Origin: Ekhidna sp051379705 | GTDB lineage: Bacteria; Bacteroidota; Bacteroidia; Cytophagales; Cyclobacteriaceae | Assembly: GCF_051379705.1 (NCBI RefSeq) | Contig: NZ_CP179868.1 | Span: forward strand, 3,534,001-3,598,000 | Length of the DNA stretch: 64,000 nt | Direction: 5' to 3' | Made by a program: the position numbers and the translations under genes | Shown here: positions 1 through 9,048 of the stretch, one piece after another | How the letters are laid out: each line of letters begins with the position of its first letter | Numbering within the stretch: position 1 is the stretch's first letter | Notes under the pieces: generated by a model | Database searches by the model: none | Told to the model about the DNA's origin: nothing | What the model saw: the letters and a program-made list of their open reading frames with translations, nothing else

Positions 1-731
1 AAGTCACTCAAGGACTTTATGCCAGATTTCTTAATTTAATTGGGAAGACGGCCGCCACTGTAAGGGCCAATTTTGGATCACCGGATTATAAGAAACATGG
101 CGGAACGATAAGATTGAAAAAAGGGAAGTATGTGGCCGGAGCTCCTAATAGGCGAAATATGTACTTTCATTGGGATGATATGATGGCCTTTACAGATTGG
201 GCTGCATTGCGACCGTATACGGAGCTTGAATTCACCAAAGCTTCGCGGGGACCTTTGAAACCGAAAGAAAGAGAATACCCATGGAATACTTCATCATTGG
301 ATCGTATGGCTAATCGTATTGATCCGATAACGCAAGAACAGGTGATTCTAAATGGGATGACTGAGGCTGATATGACGGAGGATAATCGAGAGATATTTGG
401 TGCTTCGTATTACTGGGTCATGAATTTAGCAGGAAGTATGTGGGAAAAGGTAATTACCGTTGGTGATGAAACCGGAAGGTCTTTTACCGGAATTCATGGA
501 GATGGAAGCATCAGTTACTATGGTTATGCGGATGTATCTGATTGGCCGGAAGGCTTCAGAGAAGTTGAAGGATATGGATATCGCGGAGGTGGCTACTATG
601 GAGAGAGGGGTGATATTACCGACTTCAATCCATTTAGTCCAATAGCTTTCAGGAGATATGGTGCGTGGAGTGGTGGTCCCCGCAATGCAGCTTATGGATA
701 TCGGGCAGCTAGAAGTGCACCAACAAACTAA
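1..731 (+). CDS. Formylglycine-generating enzyme (FGE/SUMF1)-like protein, 5' end missing
   Basis: The reading frame is open from base 3 without a start codon, so the gene begins left of the window and only about 242 C-terminal residues are seen. The C-terminal part has the FGE-sulfatase layout: a WVMNLAGSMWEKV segment matching the usual 'GNVWEW' region, a Gly/Tyr-rich middle, and a final AYGYRAARSAP like the family's 'GFR.AR' ending. Family members either oxidise a sulfatase Cys to formylglycine or, in Bacteroidota, serve as gliding- or surface-associated proteins with the same fold. No active-site Cys pair is visible in the part seen, so sulfatase-activating activity cannot be claimed. Its TAA stop shares bases with the stop of the convergent gene. 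Confidence 0.75.
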   Translation, partial: VTQGLYARFLNLIGKTAATVRANFGSPDYKKHGGTIRLKKGKYVAGAPNRRNMYFHWDDMMAFTDWAALRPYTELEFTKASRGPLKPKEREYPWNTSSLDRMANRIDPITQEQVILNGMTEADMTEDNREIFGASYYWVMNLAGSMWEKVITVGDETGRSFTGIHGDGSISYYGYADVSDWPEGFREVEGYGYRGGGYYGERGDITDFNPFSPIAFRRYGAWSGGPRNAAYGYRAARSAPTN

Positions 732-1147
732 TCTTGAGATTCATATTCTGGTTGCATTTTCCAGACAATTGCAAAGCCTATTGTGAGACCGACAATAGAA
801 AAAAGCACATCATATGGATCGTATATATTGTTACCTCCCAGGTTGTGAATCTTAAACTCCTGTGTCAGGACGAAAATGGTCGCTAGAAGCGTCGCAATTA
901 AATAAAGATGTTTGTATGCAATCTTTCTTTTTGATTTGAAAAATCTGTGGTTAAGATATATGCCAATGGTTGTGAGCGTTATTACGCCAACTATACCTTC
1001 ATAAAAATTAGGCAGGGATAGCACGGTGATGTCGAAAACCACATGAAAGTCTCCATTAAGCACAAATGGTCTTAGCCAAGCTTTACTGAATATAAATAAG
1101 ACAAGAATCAGAATCTGTATACGTGCGAGTTTTAGAGCGTCTCTCAT
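728..1147 (-). CDS. Small integral membrane protein, function unknown
   Basis: A 139-residue protein with three or four predicted membrane segments (around residues 8-25, 50-68, 80-97 and 110-130). The stretch NIYDPYDVLFSIVGLTIGF near the C-terminus recalls VanZ-like proteins ('DPLDLLANTLG'), but the similarity is too weak to name the family. The gene is convergent with the FGE-like gene and the two stop codons overlap in the tetranucleotide CTAA. The upstream S9 peptidase gene on the same strand is separated by a terminator, so this is probably a separate transcript. Confidence 0.6.
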   Translation of the reverse strand: MRDALKLARIQILILVLFIFSKAWLRPFVLNGDFHVVFDITVLSLPNFYEGIVGVITLTTIGIYLNHRFFKSKRKIAYKHLYLIATLLATIFVLTQEFKIHNLGGNNIYDPYDVLFSIVGLTIGFAIVWKMQPEYESQD

Positions 1148-1160
1148 TTTTAATCGACAT

Positions 1161-1190
1161 AAAAAAAGGCAGCCATAAGCCGCCTTTCTT
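1161..1190 (-). terminator. Rho-independent terminator after the S9 peptidase gene
   Basis: On the minus strand GGCGGC and GCTGCC form a six-pair stem (one G-U) with a short loop, followed by seven T. It lies just downstream of the S9 peptidase stop. The plus strand also ends in a T-rich tract, so it may act in both directions. Confidence 0.7.
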
Positions 1191-1203
1191 TATTTTTCTT
1201 CTT

Positions 1204-3138
1204 TTATAATCCTCCTGCAGCGGTGGTTTCTTCACTGTTTTCACCTTTGAGGTACTTGTCAAGAAACACCTTAATTTGGCCATAGCCTTCGATTGCATTT
1301 TCATTCTTTCGGAAGCCATGCCCTTCATCATCAAATATCACATACTCCACCGGCACACCATTGGCTTTTACACCAGCTACGATCTCATCAGATTCCACCT
1401 GAAGCACTCGCACATCATTCGCTCCCTGAAGAACCATTAATGGCTTAGTTACATTCTGCGTGTGGAAAAGAGGCGAGATATTATACAGACGCACTGAGTC
1501 TTCAGTGGTTGGATCTCCCAACTCATCATAAAGAGCTTTTCTAAAACTCTCCCAGTAAGGTGGAATTGACTTAAGTGTACGCAACCAATTGGTAACACCG
1601 AAAATATTTACTCCAACGTCAAAAGCTTCGGGTTCAAACGTTAGTGCTGCCATAGTCATATAGCCTCCGTATGATCCGCCGATGATTCCTACTTTGTCCA
1701 TGTCAATAACTCCGGTGGAAGCGAAGAAATCTTTGCCAGCTACGCAATCTTTGAGGTCTTTATCTCCGTGATTTTTATCATCCAGGTGATTGAATTCTTT
1801 GCCATATCCACTACTTCCTCTATTGTTTACCGCCAGTATCGCATATCCGTGATTTACTAAATATTGAATGAGAGCGAAGTAGCCTAATCTTGATTGACCT
1901 CCGGGTCCACCATGAACCCAAACCAAACCGGGAACCTTATTATCAGCAGATGCTTGCTTTGGCTGATAATAGATGGCTGGTATTTCTAACCCGTCAAAAG
2001 ATTCATATCTAACTACCGTGCCTTCTACTAGATGATTTGAGTCAATCTCAGGATTAAGCGTGTTTGTCTGTTTTTTCAGCTCCCCACTATCGAAATTATA
2101 CGTATAGATGTTGCTTGGAGAAGCGGAAGTACTGACTGTCAGCCGAGCGAGGTTTTCGCTTTTGGAGATATTGACAGAGCTAATGCTTCCACCTTCGATC
2201 TCAGGTAGCTGCACCTCTTCACCTGTTTCCTGATTGAAAATCTTTACCTGTGTTTTTGCATCTTCATTGATTCCGATAACTCTATATTTTTCATTCCAGG
2301 AATCGTATGCATACCAAACATCCCAGTCTGTTTCAAATACTTTTTCAACTTCCCCTGACTCCAGATCTCTTTTAGCCAGGTATACAAAATCTGATCCTTC
2401 GTCAGTGTTGTAGTACAGGGTCTTGTTGTCAAGCCCAAAAAATTGCGGACTGTAAGTAGCATCACCTTCGTGTACAGATATATCTGTCTTTTCACCCGAT
2501 TCGCGATCAAATAGATACATCTTACCGTCGGCGCTTGTAATCGTCTCCGTCAATGCATAAAAACGTTCATTGGGTGAAATTGCGCCCACATTTAGTCCGT
2601 CATTGTTTTGATAGATGATCTCGCTTATTGGTGTCTCTTCATCCATGGATGCGATTTGCATTTCGTAGATATCCATGAATCGAGGGTCACGCTTATTAGA
2701 CATCAGATACATGCTCTGCTCGTCTCTACTCCATCCCCAAAACCCATTTCGAACACTATCTCCTGGTGTCAGGTCTTTAGCCTGGCCTTCCGTTGACATC
2801 ATAAATACTTTGAAATTCTCGTTTCCGCCTTCGTCGAAAGAGTACACAAAGCGGTTATCATTCGGGAAGTATGACTGACCAAAGTAAGACTCTTGAGTTG
2901 AGTTTGTCATCTGCGTTTTTTCGCCCGTGGCAATGTCAATTTCATAGATATTGTAAATGCCCGATTCATTGCTGTTTATCATCAGCTTTGATTCGTCAGG
3001 TGAGAAGCTGCCACCTCCAACGTTAACATTCTCGTAGAATTGGTTGATGGTGTATTTGGGAATTTCCTGAGTTTCGGTCGACTGAGATGTGCAGCCGACT
3101 AGCGCGATTAACGCAAGCAGTTGAATTGTCTTTTTCAT
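1204..3138 (-). CDS. S9 family prolyl oligopeptidase-type lipoprotein
   Basis: Serine peptidase that should cleave peptides or remove dipeptides in the cell envelope. Residues 1-16 are a lipoprotein signal ending in the lipobox LVGC (Cys16). Residues about 35-370 hold WD40/TolB-type propeller blades, and residues about 380-630 the alpha/beta-hydrolase domain. The catalytic triad is visible: Ser489 in GGSYGGYM, Asp575 in GANDVRV and His607 in DEGHGF. The HGGPGG oxyanion region is at about 409-414. Length (644 aa) is normal for acylaminoacyl-peptidase/DPP-like members. It is a single gene flanked by terminators on both sides. The exact substrate is not predictable. Confidence 0.93.
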   Translation of the reverse strand: MKKTIQLLALIALVGCTSQSTETQEIPKYTINQFYENVNVGGGSFSPDESKLMINSNESGIYNIYEIDIATGEKTQMTNSTQESYFGQSYFPNDNRFVYSFDEGGNENFKVFMMSTEGQAKDLTPGDSVRNGFWGWSRDEQSMYLMSNKRDPRFMDIYEMQIASMDEETPISEIIYQNNDGLNVGAISPNERFYALTETITSADGKMYLFDRESGEKTDISVHEGDATYSPQFFGLDNKTLYYNTDEGSDFVYLAKRDLESGEVEKVFETDWDVWYAYDSWNEKYRVIGINEDAKTQVKIFNQETGEEVQLPEIEGGSISSVNISKSENLARLTVSTSASPSNIYTYNFDSGELKKQTNTLNPEIDSNHLVEGTVVRYESFDGLEIPAIYYQPKQASADNKVPGLVWVHGGPGGQSRLGYFALIQYLVNHGYAILAVNNRGSSGYGKEFNHLDDKNHGDKDLKDCVAGKDFFASTGVIDMDKVGIIGGSYGGYMTMAALTFEPEAFDVGVNIFGVTNWLRTLKSIPPYWESFRKALYDELGDPTTEDSVRLYNISPLFHTQNVTKPLMVLQGANDVRVLQVESDEIVAGVKANGVPVEYVIFDDEGHGFRKNENAIEGYGQIKVFLDKYLKGENSEETTAAGGL

Positions 3139-3189
3139 GATTTTTGGTTGGTTACGTGTTTTTGAAGTTAATCATAATTGGAGGGAAGT

Positions 3190-3218
3190 AAAAAGGCAAC
3201 CCGTAAGGCTGCCTTTTT
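3190..3218 (-). terminator. Rho-independent terminator of the ABC/M1 operon
   Basis: Perfect 9-bp arms (AAAAAGGCA and TGCCTTTTT) around an 11-nt loop, immediately downstream of the ABC permease/M1 gene on the minus strand. The T tract gives a classic intrinsic terminator and the symmetry would also work on the plus strand. Confidence 0.8.
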
Positions 3219-3236
3219 ATCAATGGTATCCATTCG

Positions 3237-6200
3237 CTAAGATGTGGTTGCTTCTGTAACTTTCTTAGTGTTATCCTCTGGGTTTCTATCGATCAGTTTG
3301 TTCAATGGATCTACACCAGCTGAGGATGGTTTTTGATCTACTTCTATTTCAATCGAGTTTTCCTCTTGGGTAAACTTATGCTTCTTTAAATAGATGAGTT
3401 TTTCATCACCCTCATCATCGGTGGCATAAATTCCCACATCAATCCAATCATTGATTTCAACTTGTGCAGAAAGGCCAATGCTATCTGACTCCATTTTCTT
3501 GGTATTTAGCTCCAGACTTACTAGATATTTACCGTCAGATACTTCGGTATATGTCGATTCATCGACCTTGTTTTCATACAGAATGATCTTGTCAAAGAAG
3601 TCTGTGATAACGCCTTGTAAACTATCAGCTGTCACGTCTCTCAAATATCCAACCAAATCAATAGTGGTAGCATAGCGACCATTTCGCTCCCAAGAGCCAA
3701 ATCCCCAATCAGCAATGAGCCTTTGTAGCGCGACGTTCACACTATCTTCTCCGATATAATCCTGTAGTGCATACATGATGTTGGCACCTTTTCCATAATG
3801 GATATATGCCTGATTTTCGGCCAATGCCAGTGGCATTTCCTTTTTCTGCTCAGTGGTTCTACCTCTCAGGTATCTATTGAGCTCTTCTTTTAAGAACTCC
3901 TTGATATGCTCTTGAGGGTATTCTTGCTTCATTACCATTAAAGCGGAATACTGAGAGAGTGTCTCTGAAAGAACAGCGCTTCCTTGCACATTGGCGGGAA
4001 AGAGCTGATGACCCCACCACTGGTGAGCAAGTTCATGCGCGGTAACAAAATAGGTCACATCTACATCGTCTTCTTCTTCCACTTTTACCATGAATCCGAT
4101 CGCTTCTGAGAAAGGAACAGTATTGGCAAATGACTGTGCAAATGAAGCATATCTAGGAAACTCTAAAATTCGCATCTGTCTGTACTGATATGGGCTGAAG
4201 TTTTCAGAAAAATACTTGAATGAGTGCTTCATTCCTTTCATCATACTCTTCAGATTAAATTCATGACCCTGGTGATAATAGATCTCCAGGCTAATGTCTC
4301 GATCTGTAGAATCATTGAGTGCTATCGTCGTTTGATCCTTCTCTGTTTCATACCTCGCAGATACTATATTGAAGAAAGGCATCATTTCCTGATCCATCTT
4401 ATAATGGAAATATCTTCTACCATTTTCTTTCCATTCTCTTTGTAAGTATCCTGGTGCTATAGCTATTTGATCTGCTACTGTACCAATGACAATTTCAAAG
4501 TCAATCCCATGCGAGTCATCACTGATGAAGTTTTGGCGCAACCCTATTGGATTGTCACGCTCCATCATCCGCTCTTTCGGTTCCAAATCATTGTCCTTCC
4601 GATCATCATCGCTCCCCAGTTCATTTCCAGCGCCGTATCCAAGGCTAGGGAAGCTGCTATTATTAAGGAATGTACCATTGAATACTATACTCGTATTGGA
4701 ACCCGATTCTTTGAAGCCAGTGGTATTGTAAACAAACTTAAAATTCAGCTCGATAGAATCTCCCGGCTGAAGCGGCTCTTCTAGTTTATGCACATAGTAT
4801 CTGTACTCGTCATAGCTTTCTATGATTGTCGAAGGCCGGCTAAATGTTGCAGTTTCATATGTCAAATCTTCATCTTGACCCAATTGCAAATGAATGCTGT
4901 CTATTGGCTGATCTTCATAATTTTTGAGCGTGTATTTGCCCTCCATACTATAATCCCTATCGTAAGGATAGAGCTCTGCTTTCACATTCATGCTGGTAAT
5001 CTTCGGCTGCATAACAAACTCATACTTCTTAAGTGCTCGTTCGTAATCAGCCTGCAGTGCCTCTTGTTCATCAGAATTTCGGTAGGTATTCTCAACATTG
5101 GTATTGTAGAAGATATAGCAACCAGAAAGTATGAAAGTAAGGAACATGGTTATGATCAATGTGAGTATAGGTCTTGACAATCTCATCTTACCAATGTGCC
5201 ATCTCCATTTCATTGCTGCTTCAGATCCTCTCACCGCAAATACAACCGCTACTCCAAAAAGGAAAATGCTAAATGCAAGCCAGTAAATATCGAACCAGGA
5301 GAAACTGGTAACAAAATGCCCATAGCCATTCATCTCTGAAAAGGTTCCTAAGCTCGCACTACCAAATTGGAAGAGGCTGTGTTCCAGACCTAATAGGTCC
5401 AGTACACCTGTAGCAATGAAAAATACGATTACCACCGCATGACCTAGGAACTTGTTATTAACCATGACCTGGACGAAAAACGCCAGTAAGGAGAATAAAA
5501 TCACAAAGGAAAAAGTCTCTGTAAATAAGGTGTAGAAGTATACAGGCAGATCAAACTTGTAGTAACCTTTAAAGGCCTGGATGACCACACCTGAGGCAAT
5601 CAATATCAGATTGAGTACCACGAAGACCAACTGTAGTCCGAGGAACTTGCTGACCAGACTAATAAAGTCAGGCATGGGTAAAGCATCCTGTATCAGATTG
5701 ATCTTCACATCACGCTCTCGCCAAACCAATTCTCCGGAATAGAATACGAGAATAATGAGAAAGAAGAGACCGAAGGCACCTGTGATTAGTTCAAGCATCA
5801 AGTAAGTGGTAGGGTAGGTGTATGTACCAAAAACTCTTCCAATGTAGAATGAGTTTACGATCATGATAAAAAAGCCGAATATGACAATGGCTTTGAATGG
5901 GATGCTTCCTATAACAGACTTAAAATAGAACCAGGTCTGCTTTCTGAGCTGCAGCAAGTAGGTTTTCAATCCAAAACTAAAATTGACTGAAGGAAGCGTT
6001 ACACCAGTTTTTGATGCGCTTTCTTCTTTAACCGCTTTCTTCTTGAACCATGATTTTCTCACCACATTGAAGCTGAAGGAGAAGTAACCAATTACAAACG
6101 CGATCAGTCCAACGCCCATCCACAATAGTCGGTTCCACATAACGACACCCGTAAATGGCACTACCATGCTATTTTGTTCAGCTACCGTCCAGTATTGAAT

Positions 6201-6854
6201 TTTGTTCTGAATTGTTCTGATCGCAAATGGATCAATTAGGGCAGCAATTTCTCTATTATCTACCTCGCTTGTCACGATCAAAGCAATCTGATACACCGCG
6301 AAAAGCAATATCCACTGCGCGTAAACTGTCACCATTTTTCTAGAAAGGGCACCAGTGATGAAAAAGAGTGCACTTGAAAAGAACAGATTTGGGATTACGA
6401 TCGTGAGGAAGGGATGCAGGTAGTTATAAAAATTGAATGGTAGCATCTTATCCTTATCCGGATTGAATACTTCACCCAACATAAAACCCAACATCATTCC
6501 TCCAAATACAAATAGAACGACGAGAAACGAGCCCAAAAACCGACCAATTAAATAATCAAATTTGGTAATAGGAGAGGTGAAGAGCATGGATTCTGTGTTG
6601 TGCTCAAAATCCCGCAAAACAGCTACTCCCATGATAGCGGAGGTTATCATCATCATGATACCCGACAAGATGGCCATCATGTTTGCGATAGTTGTTGGAG
6701 AGTTTTCTTTCACCAAACCAGAACCACCTCCAACTTGAATGATATCAGTACTCATGGTCAATATGGCCATGAGAAATAGAATCGCAAAGTAGACATATGT
6801 AGCTGGTCTTTTTTTGCGATACTGAAGTTCGAATTTTAATATTTTAAACCACAT
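3237..6854 (-). CDS. ABC transporter permease fused to an M1-family aminopeptidase
   Basis: A 1205-residue two-part protein. The first ~600 residues carry about twelve membrane segments in two ABC-2-type halves separated by a cytoplasmic stretch rich in Lys near residue 270. The C-terminal half is an M1 metallopeptidase domain with the zinc site HELAH (His940, Glu941, His944) and the third ligand Glu about 20 residues on, in LSETLSQY. The fusion is a known Bacteroidota architecture ('ABC transporter permease/M1 family aminopeptidase'). It would form a membrane complex with the ATPase encoded 24 bp upstream (6879-7772). The peptidase side should face the periplasm; substrate unknown. Usual GXMEN motif not evident. 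Confidence 0.9.
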   Translation of the reverse strand: MWFKILKFELQYRKKRPATYVYFAILFLMAILTMSTDIIQVGGGSGLVKENSPTTIANMMAILSGIMMMITSAIMGVAVLRDFEHNTESMLFTSPITKFDYLIGRFLGSFLVVLFVFGGMMLGFMLGEVFNPDKDKMLPFNFYNYLHPFLTIVIPNLFFSSALFFITGALSRKMVTVYAQWILLFAVYQIALIVTSEVDNREIAALIDPFAIRTIQNKIQYWTVAEQNSMVVPFTGVVMWNRLLWMGVGLIAFVIGYFSFSFNVVRKSWFKKKAVKEESASKTGVTLPSVNFSFGLKTYLLQLRKQTWFYFKSVIGSIPFKAIVIFGFFIMIVNSFYIGRVFGTYTYPTTYLMLELITGAFGLFFLIILVFYSGELVWRERDVKINLIQDALPMPDFISLVSKFLGLQLVFVVLNLILIASGVVIQAFKGYYKFDLPVYFYTLFTETFSFVILFSLLAFFVQVMVNNKFLGHAVVIVFFIATGVLDLLGLEHSLFQFGSASLGTFSEMNGYGHFVTSFSWFDIYWLAFSIFLFGVAVVFAVRGSEAAMKWRWHIGKMRLSRPILTLIITMFLTFILSGCYIFYNTNVENTYRNSDEQEALQADYERALKKYEFVMQPKITSMNVKAELYPYDRDYSMEGKYTLKNYEDQPIDSIHLQLGQDEDLTYETATFSRPSTIIESYDEYRYYVHKLEEPLQPGDSIELNFKFVYNTTGFKESGSNTSIVFNGTFLNNSSFPSLGYGAGNELGSDDDRKDNDLEPKERMMERDNPIGLRQNFISDDSHGIDFEIVIGTVADQIAIAPGYLQREWKENGRRYFHYKMDQEMMPFFNIVSARYETEKDQTTIALNDSTDRDISLEIYYHQGHEFNLKSMMKGMKHSFKYFSENFSPYQYRQMRILEFPRYASFAQSFANTVPFSEAIGFMVKVEEEDDVDVTYFVTAHELAHQWWGHQLFPANVQGSAVLSETLSQYSALMVMKQEYPQEHIKEFLKEELNRYLRGRTTEQKKEMPLALAENQAYIHYGKGANIMYALQDYIGEDSVNVALQRLIADWGFGSWERNGRYATTIDLVGYLRDVTADSLQGVITDFFDKIILYENKVDESTYTEVSDGKYLVSLELNTKKMESDSIGLSAQVEINDWIDVGIYATDDEGDEKLIYLKKHKFTQEENSIEIEVDQKPSSAGVDPLNKLIDRNPEDNTKKVTEATTS

Positions 6855-6878
6855 GATTGTATTCTTTTTAGTTGGAGA

Positions 6879-7772
6879 TTATGCAGGTACTGCCTCTTTA
6901 TTGGTAGAAGATAGAATGTGCGAGAAGTACACATCTTCCAGGTCTGCTTCAACACTTTCAAATGAGGAATCAGGGCTGCTATCAGATAGCACATGAATTT
7001 CAGGTTTACCCGCAATCAATCGGTCGGATATGACCGTGTATTCACTCTGGTATTTCTCTAATTCTGCTTTCTCTACCTTTTTCTTCCATACTTTTCCTTT
7101 GATGTCATCAAGTGCGTTTGATGGACTTCCCTGGAACAGCACGGTGCCCTGATTGATAATCGCCATGCTGGTGCAAAGCTCTTTCACATCATCCACAATG
7201 TGCGTGCTGAGAATAACGACAGTATTTTCTCCCAATTCACTAAGTAGGTTTAGAAAACGATTTCTTTCAGCAGGATCAAGACCGGCCGTTGGCTCATCTA
7301 CGATGATGAGTTTTGGATTGGAAAGCAACGCTTGTGCAATACCAAATCGCTGTTTCATACCACCTGAGTAGCCACCCAGGTTCTTCTTTCTCGCTTGCCA
7401 TAAGTTGGTTTTGTGTAGAAGCGTTTCAACAAGCTCTTTTCGTTCTTTTGAGTTTGTTACTCCTTTGAGTACAGCTAAATGATCCAAAAGTACCTCTGCG
7501 CTGATTTTGGGATAAACACCAAACTCCTGCGGTAAATACCCTAAGATCTTTCTCACTTCATCTTTTTCTCGTAAAACATCTAAATCACCGAGCATGATGC
7601 TACCGGTATCCGGCTCTTGCAGGGTAGCGATGGTTCGCATGAGACTTGATTTTCCGGCACCATTGGGTCCAAGCAAGCCAAACATGCCAGTAGGAATATC
7701 AAGCGAAACATCATTGAGTGCTTTTACTCCATTTGAATAAGTTTTTGAAAGATTTTTGATAAGTAAATTCAT
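6879..7772 (-). CDS. ABC transporter ATP-binding protein
   Basis: Nucleotide-binding subunit of 297 residues. Walker A is GPNGAGKSS near residue 36, the signature is YSGGMKQR near 134-141, Walker B is LIIVDEPTAGLD near 153-164, and the switch His is in ILSTHIVDD. The C-terminal ~70 residues are an acidic extension typical of ABC-2 exporters. It is the first gene of the operon with the permease/M1 fusion, with which it almost certainly pairs. The 217 bases upstream (7773-7989) contain no gene or obvious structure apart from AT-rich sequence that should hold the promoter. Confidence 0.93.
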   Translation of the reverse strand: MNLLIKNLSKTYSNGVKALNDVSLDIPTGMFGLLGPNGAGKSSLMRTIATLQEPDTGSIMLGDLDVLREKDEVRKILGYLPQEFGVYPKISAEVLLDHLAVLKGVTNSKERKELVETLLHKTNLWQARKKNLGGYSGGMKQRFGIAQALLSNPKLIIVDEPTAGLDPAERNRFLNLLSELGENTVVILSTHIVDDVKELCTSMAIINQGTVLFQGSPSNALDDIKGKVWKKKVEKAELEKYQSEYTVISDRLIAGKPEIHVLSDSSPDSSFESVEADLEDVYFSHILSSTNKEAVPA

Positions 7773-7989
7773 AGGATAAAGGTTTTTTAGTCTAAGTATA
7801 GGATGCAGTTAGGTATCTATAAGTATCAATTTATTTCTTCAAATTGATAATTGGAGGATAATTATGATAAGTGGCTTTAATGGATGGGGCAATAGTTGAA
7901 TAGCATTCCAAATGAAAAGATGGGCTTTTCATCAAATCAGCTAAGCATGTGATCACTTCAATTTGATGGTGCTAATGTACTATGGTAGA

Positions 7990-8508
7990 CTAAGCCCAGT
8001 TTCTTTTCTCAATGATATACAGTCTTATTTCATGGTCGCTATCAGGTAATTTCACATAGCCTTTATGAACGAATCCAAGCCTCTCAAGCACTCGACAGGA
8101 GCCCACATTTTCAGTGGTGGTTATTGCGCTTACTCGATCCAGTTCATAATGATTGAATGAAAGCTCTACCATTGCCTTAGCACCTTCAGTGGCATAACCT
8201 TTTCCTTCAAACTGCGGCAATAGTGCATATCCAATATCAATTCCATCGACTCCTTCCCGATCGTGGAGACTACATGTGCCAACCAACTCACCAGTTGCCT
8301 TTTCGATCATAACATGATTCACAAACCCTTTCTTTTTGAGGTCAGGATCCATACGCTCTTCCATGTATTTAAGAGCATCAGATCTAGAATAGACGCCTCG
8401 ATCACCAATCATCTCATGCCACTTTGCATTGTCCATCAATTGATGAAGAAAGTCGGCATCATCAGGTTGGATAAGTCTAAGATGAAGTCGTTCGGTTTCC
8501 ATGTGCAA
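7990..8508 (-). CDS. GNAT N-acetyltransferase, RimJ/RimL type
   Basis: Acetyl-CoA-dependent acetyltransferase of 172 residues with the typical opening 'TERLHLRLIQPDDADFL', the motif A region QFEGKGYATEGAKAMV (acetyl-CoA pyrophosphate binding) and the closing ENVGSCRVLERLGFVHKG. This is the Acetyltransf_3 pattern of enzymes that acetylate ribosomal protein N-termini or small amines. Two in-frame ATGs lie at residues 1 and 3; the second (8502) is equally plausible. It stands alone on the strand. Substrate unknown. Confidence 0.88.
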   Translation of the reverse strand: MHMETERLHLRLIQPDDADFLHQLMDNAKWHEMIGDRGVYSRSDALKYMEERMDPDLKKKGFVNHVMIEKATGELVGTCSLHDREGVDGIDIGYALLPQFEGKGYATEGAKAMVELSFNHYELDRVSAITTTENVGSCRVLERLGFVHKGYVKLPDSDHEIRLYIIEKRNWA

Positions 8509-8574
8509 TCATAAAATTATCTCTAATTCAATTAAATCATCCTTTCGGGTGAGCTATAGATAGTAGTTCCAATC

Positions 8575-8582
8575 TAGTTTTG
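8575..8582 (+). promoter_or_regulatory. Bacteroidota -7 element for the 8611 gene
   Basis: TAGTTTTG matches the Bacteroidota -7 consensus TAnnTTTG and lies 28 bp before the ATG at 8611. No convincing -33 TTG is found at the normal distance, so this is a partial match only. Confidence 0.4.
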
Positions 8583-8610
8583 TAATGGTCAATCAAAACA
8601 AAAATGCGTA

Positions 8611-9036
8611 ATGCAATACCTAAAGCTGGCTCTTTTTACTATCATTTCTCTCATACTGATTACCCTTTTAGTTGAGATGATAGAATTCTCACTTGTAGCA
8701 CTTGTGAATGGTCAATCTTTCAGTGATCTTCCTCAGGAACAGGAGGCATACTTCTGTCTGAGAAATCAGCCTTCCATATTGATAGCAAAGCCAATTTATA
8801 CCTTTATCATAGTACTTCTTGTTAGCTATTTGTGTTCTAAACTTCTTAAGCACTTAAAGAAATCATACTTCATCGCACTATCTATTGTTCAGAGCATAGG
8901 GATCATTTATGGAGCATTCTTATCCGAGTTTAAAAACAGCTTGCCGCTTTGGTATTGGATGGTTCTCTTATTAGTGATTTTAGCTGCATTTAGGGTTGCA
9001 TACATCAAAAGAAGAAAGCAACCCCAAATACAATGA
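8611..9036 (+). CDS. Small four-helix membrane protein, function unknown
   Basis: A 141-residue hydrophobic protein with four membrane segments (about residues 5-30, 58-77, 87-105 and 112-131) and a basic C-terminus (KRRKQ). No family was recognised. It is convergent with the Vps10/BNR gene, whose stop is 12 bp away, and divergent from the GNAT gene, so it is probably transcribed alone. Confidence 0.6.
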   Translation: MQYLKLALFTIISLILITLLVEMIEFSLVALVNGQSFSDLPQEQEAYFCLRNQPSILIAKPIYTFIIVLLVSYLCSKLLKHLKKSYFIALSIVQSIGIIYGAFLSEFKNSLPLWYWMVLLLVILAAFRVAYIKRRKQPQIQ

Positions 9037-9048
9037 TTTTTAACACAT

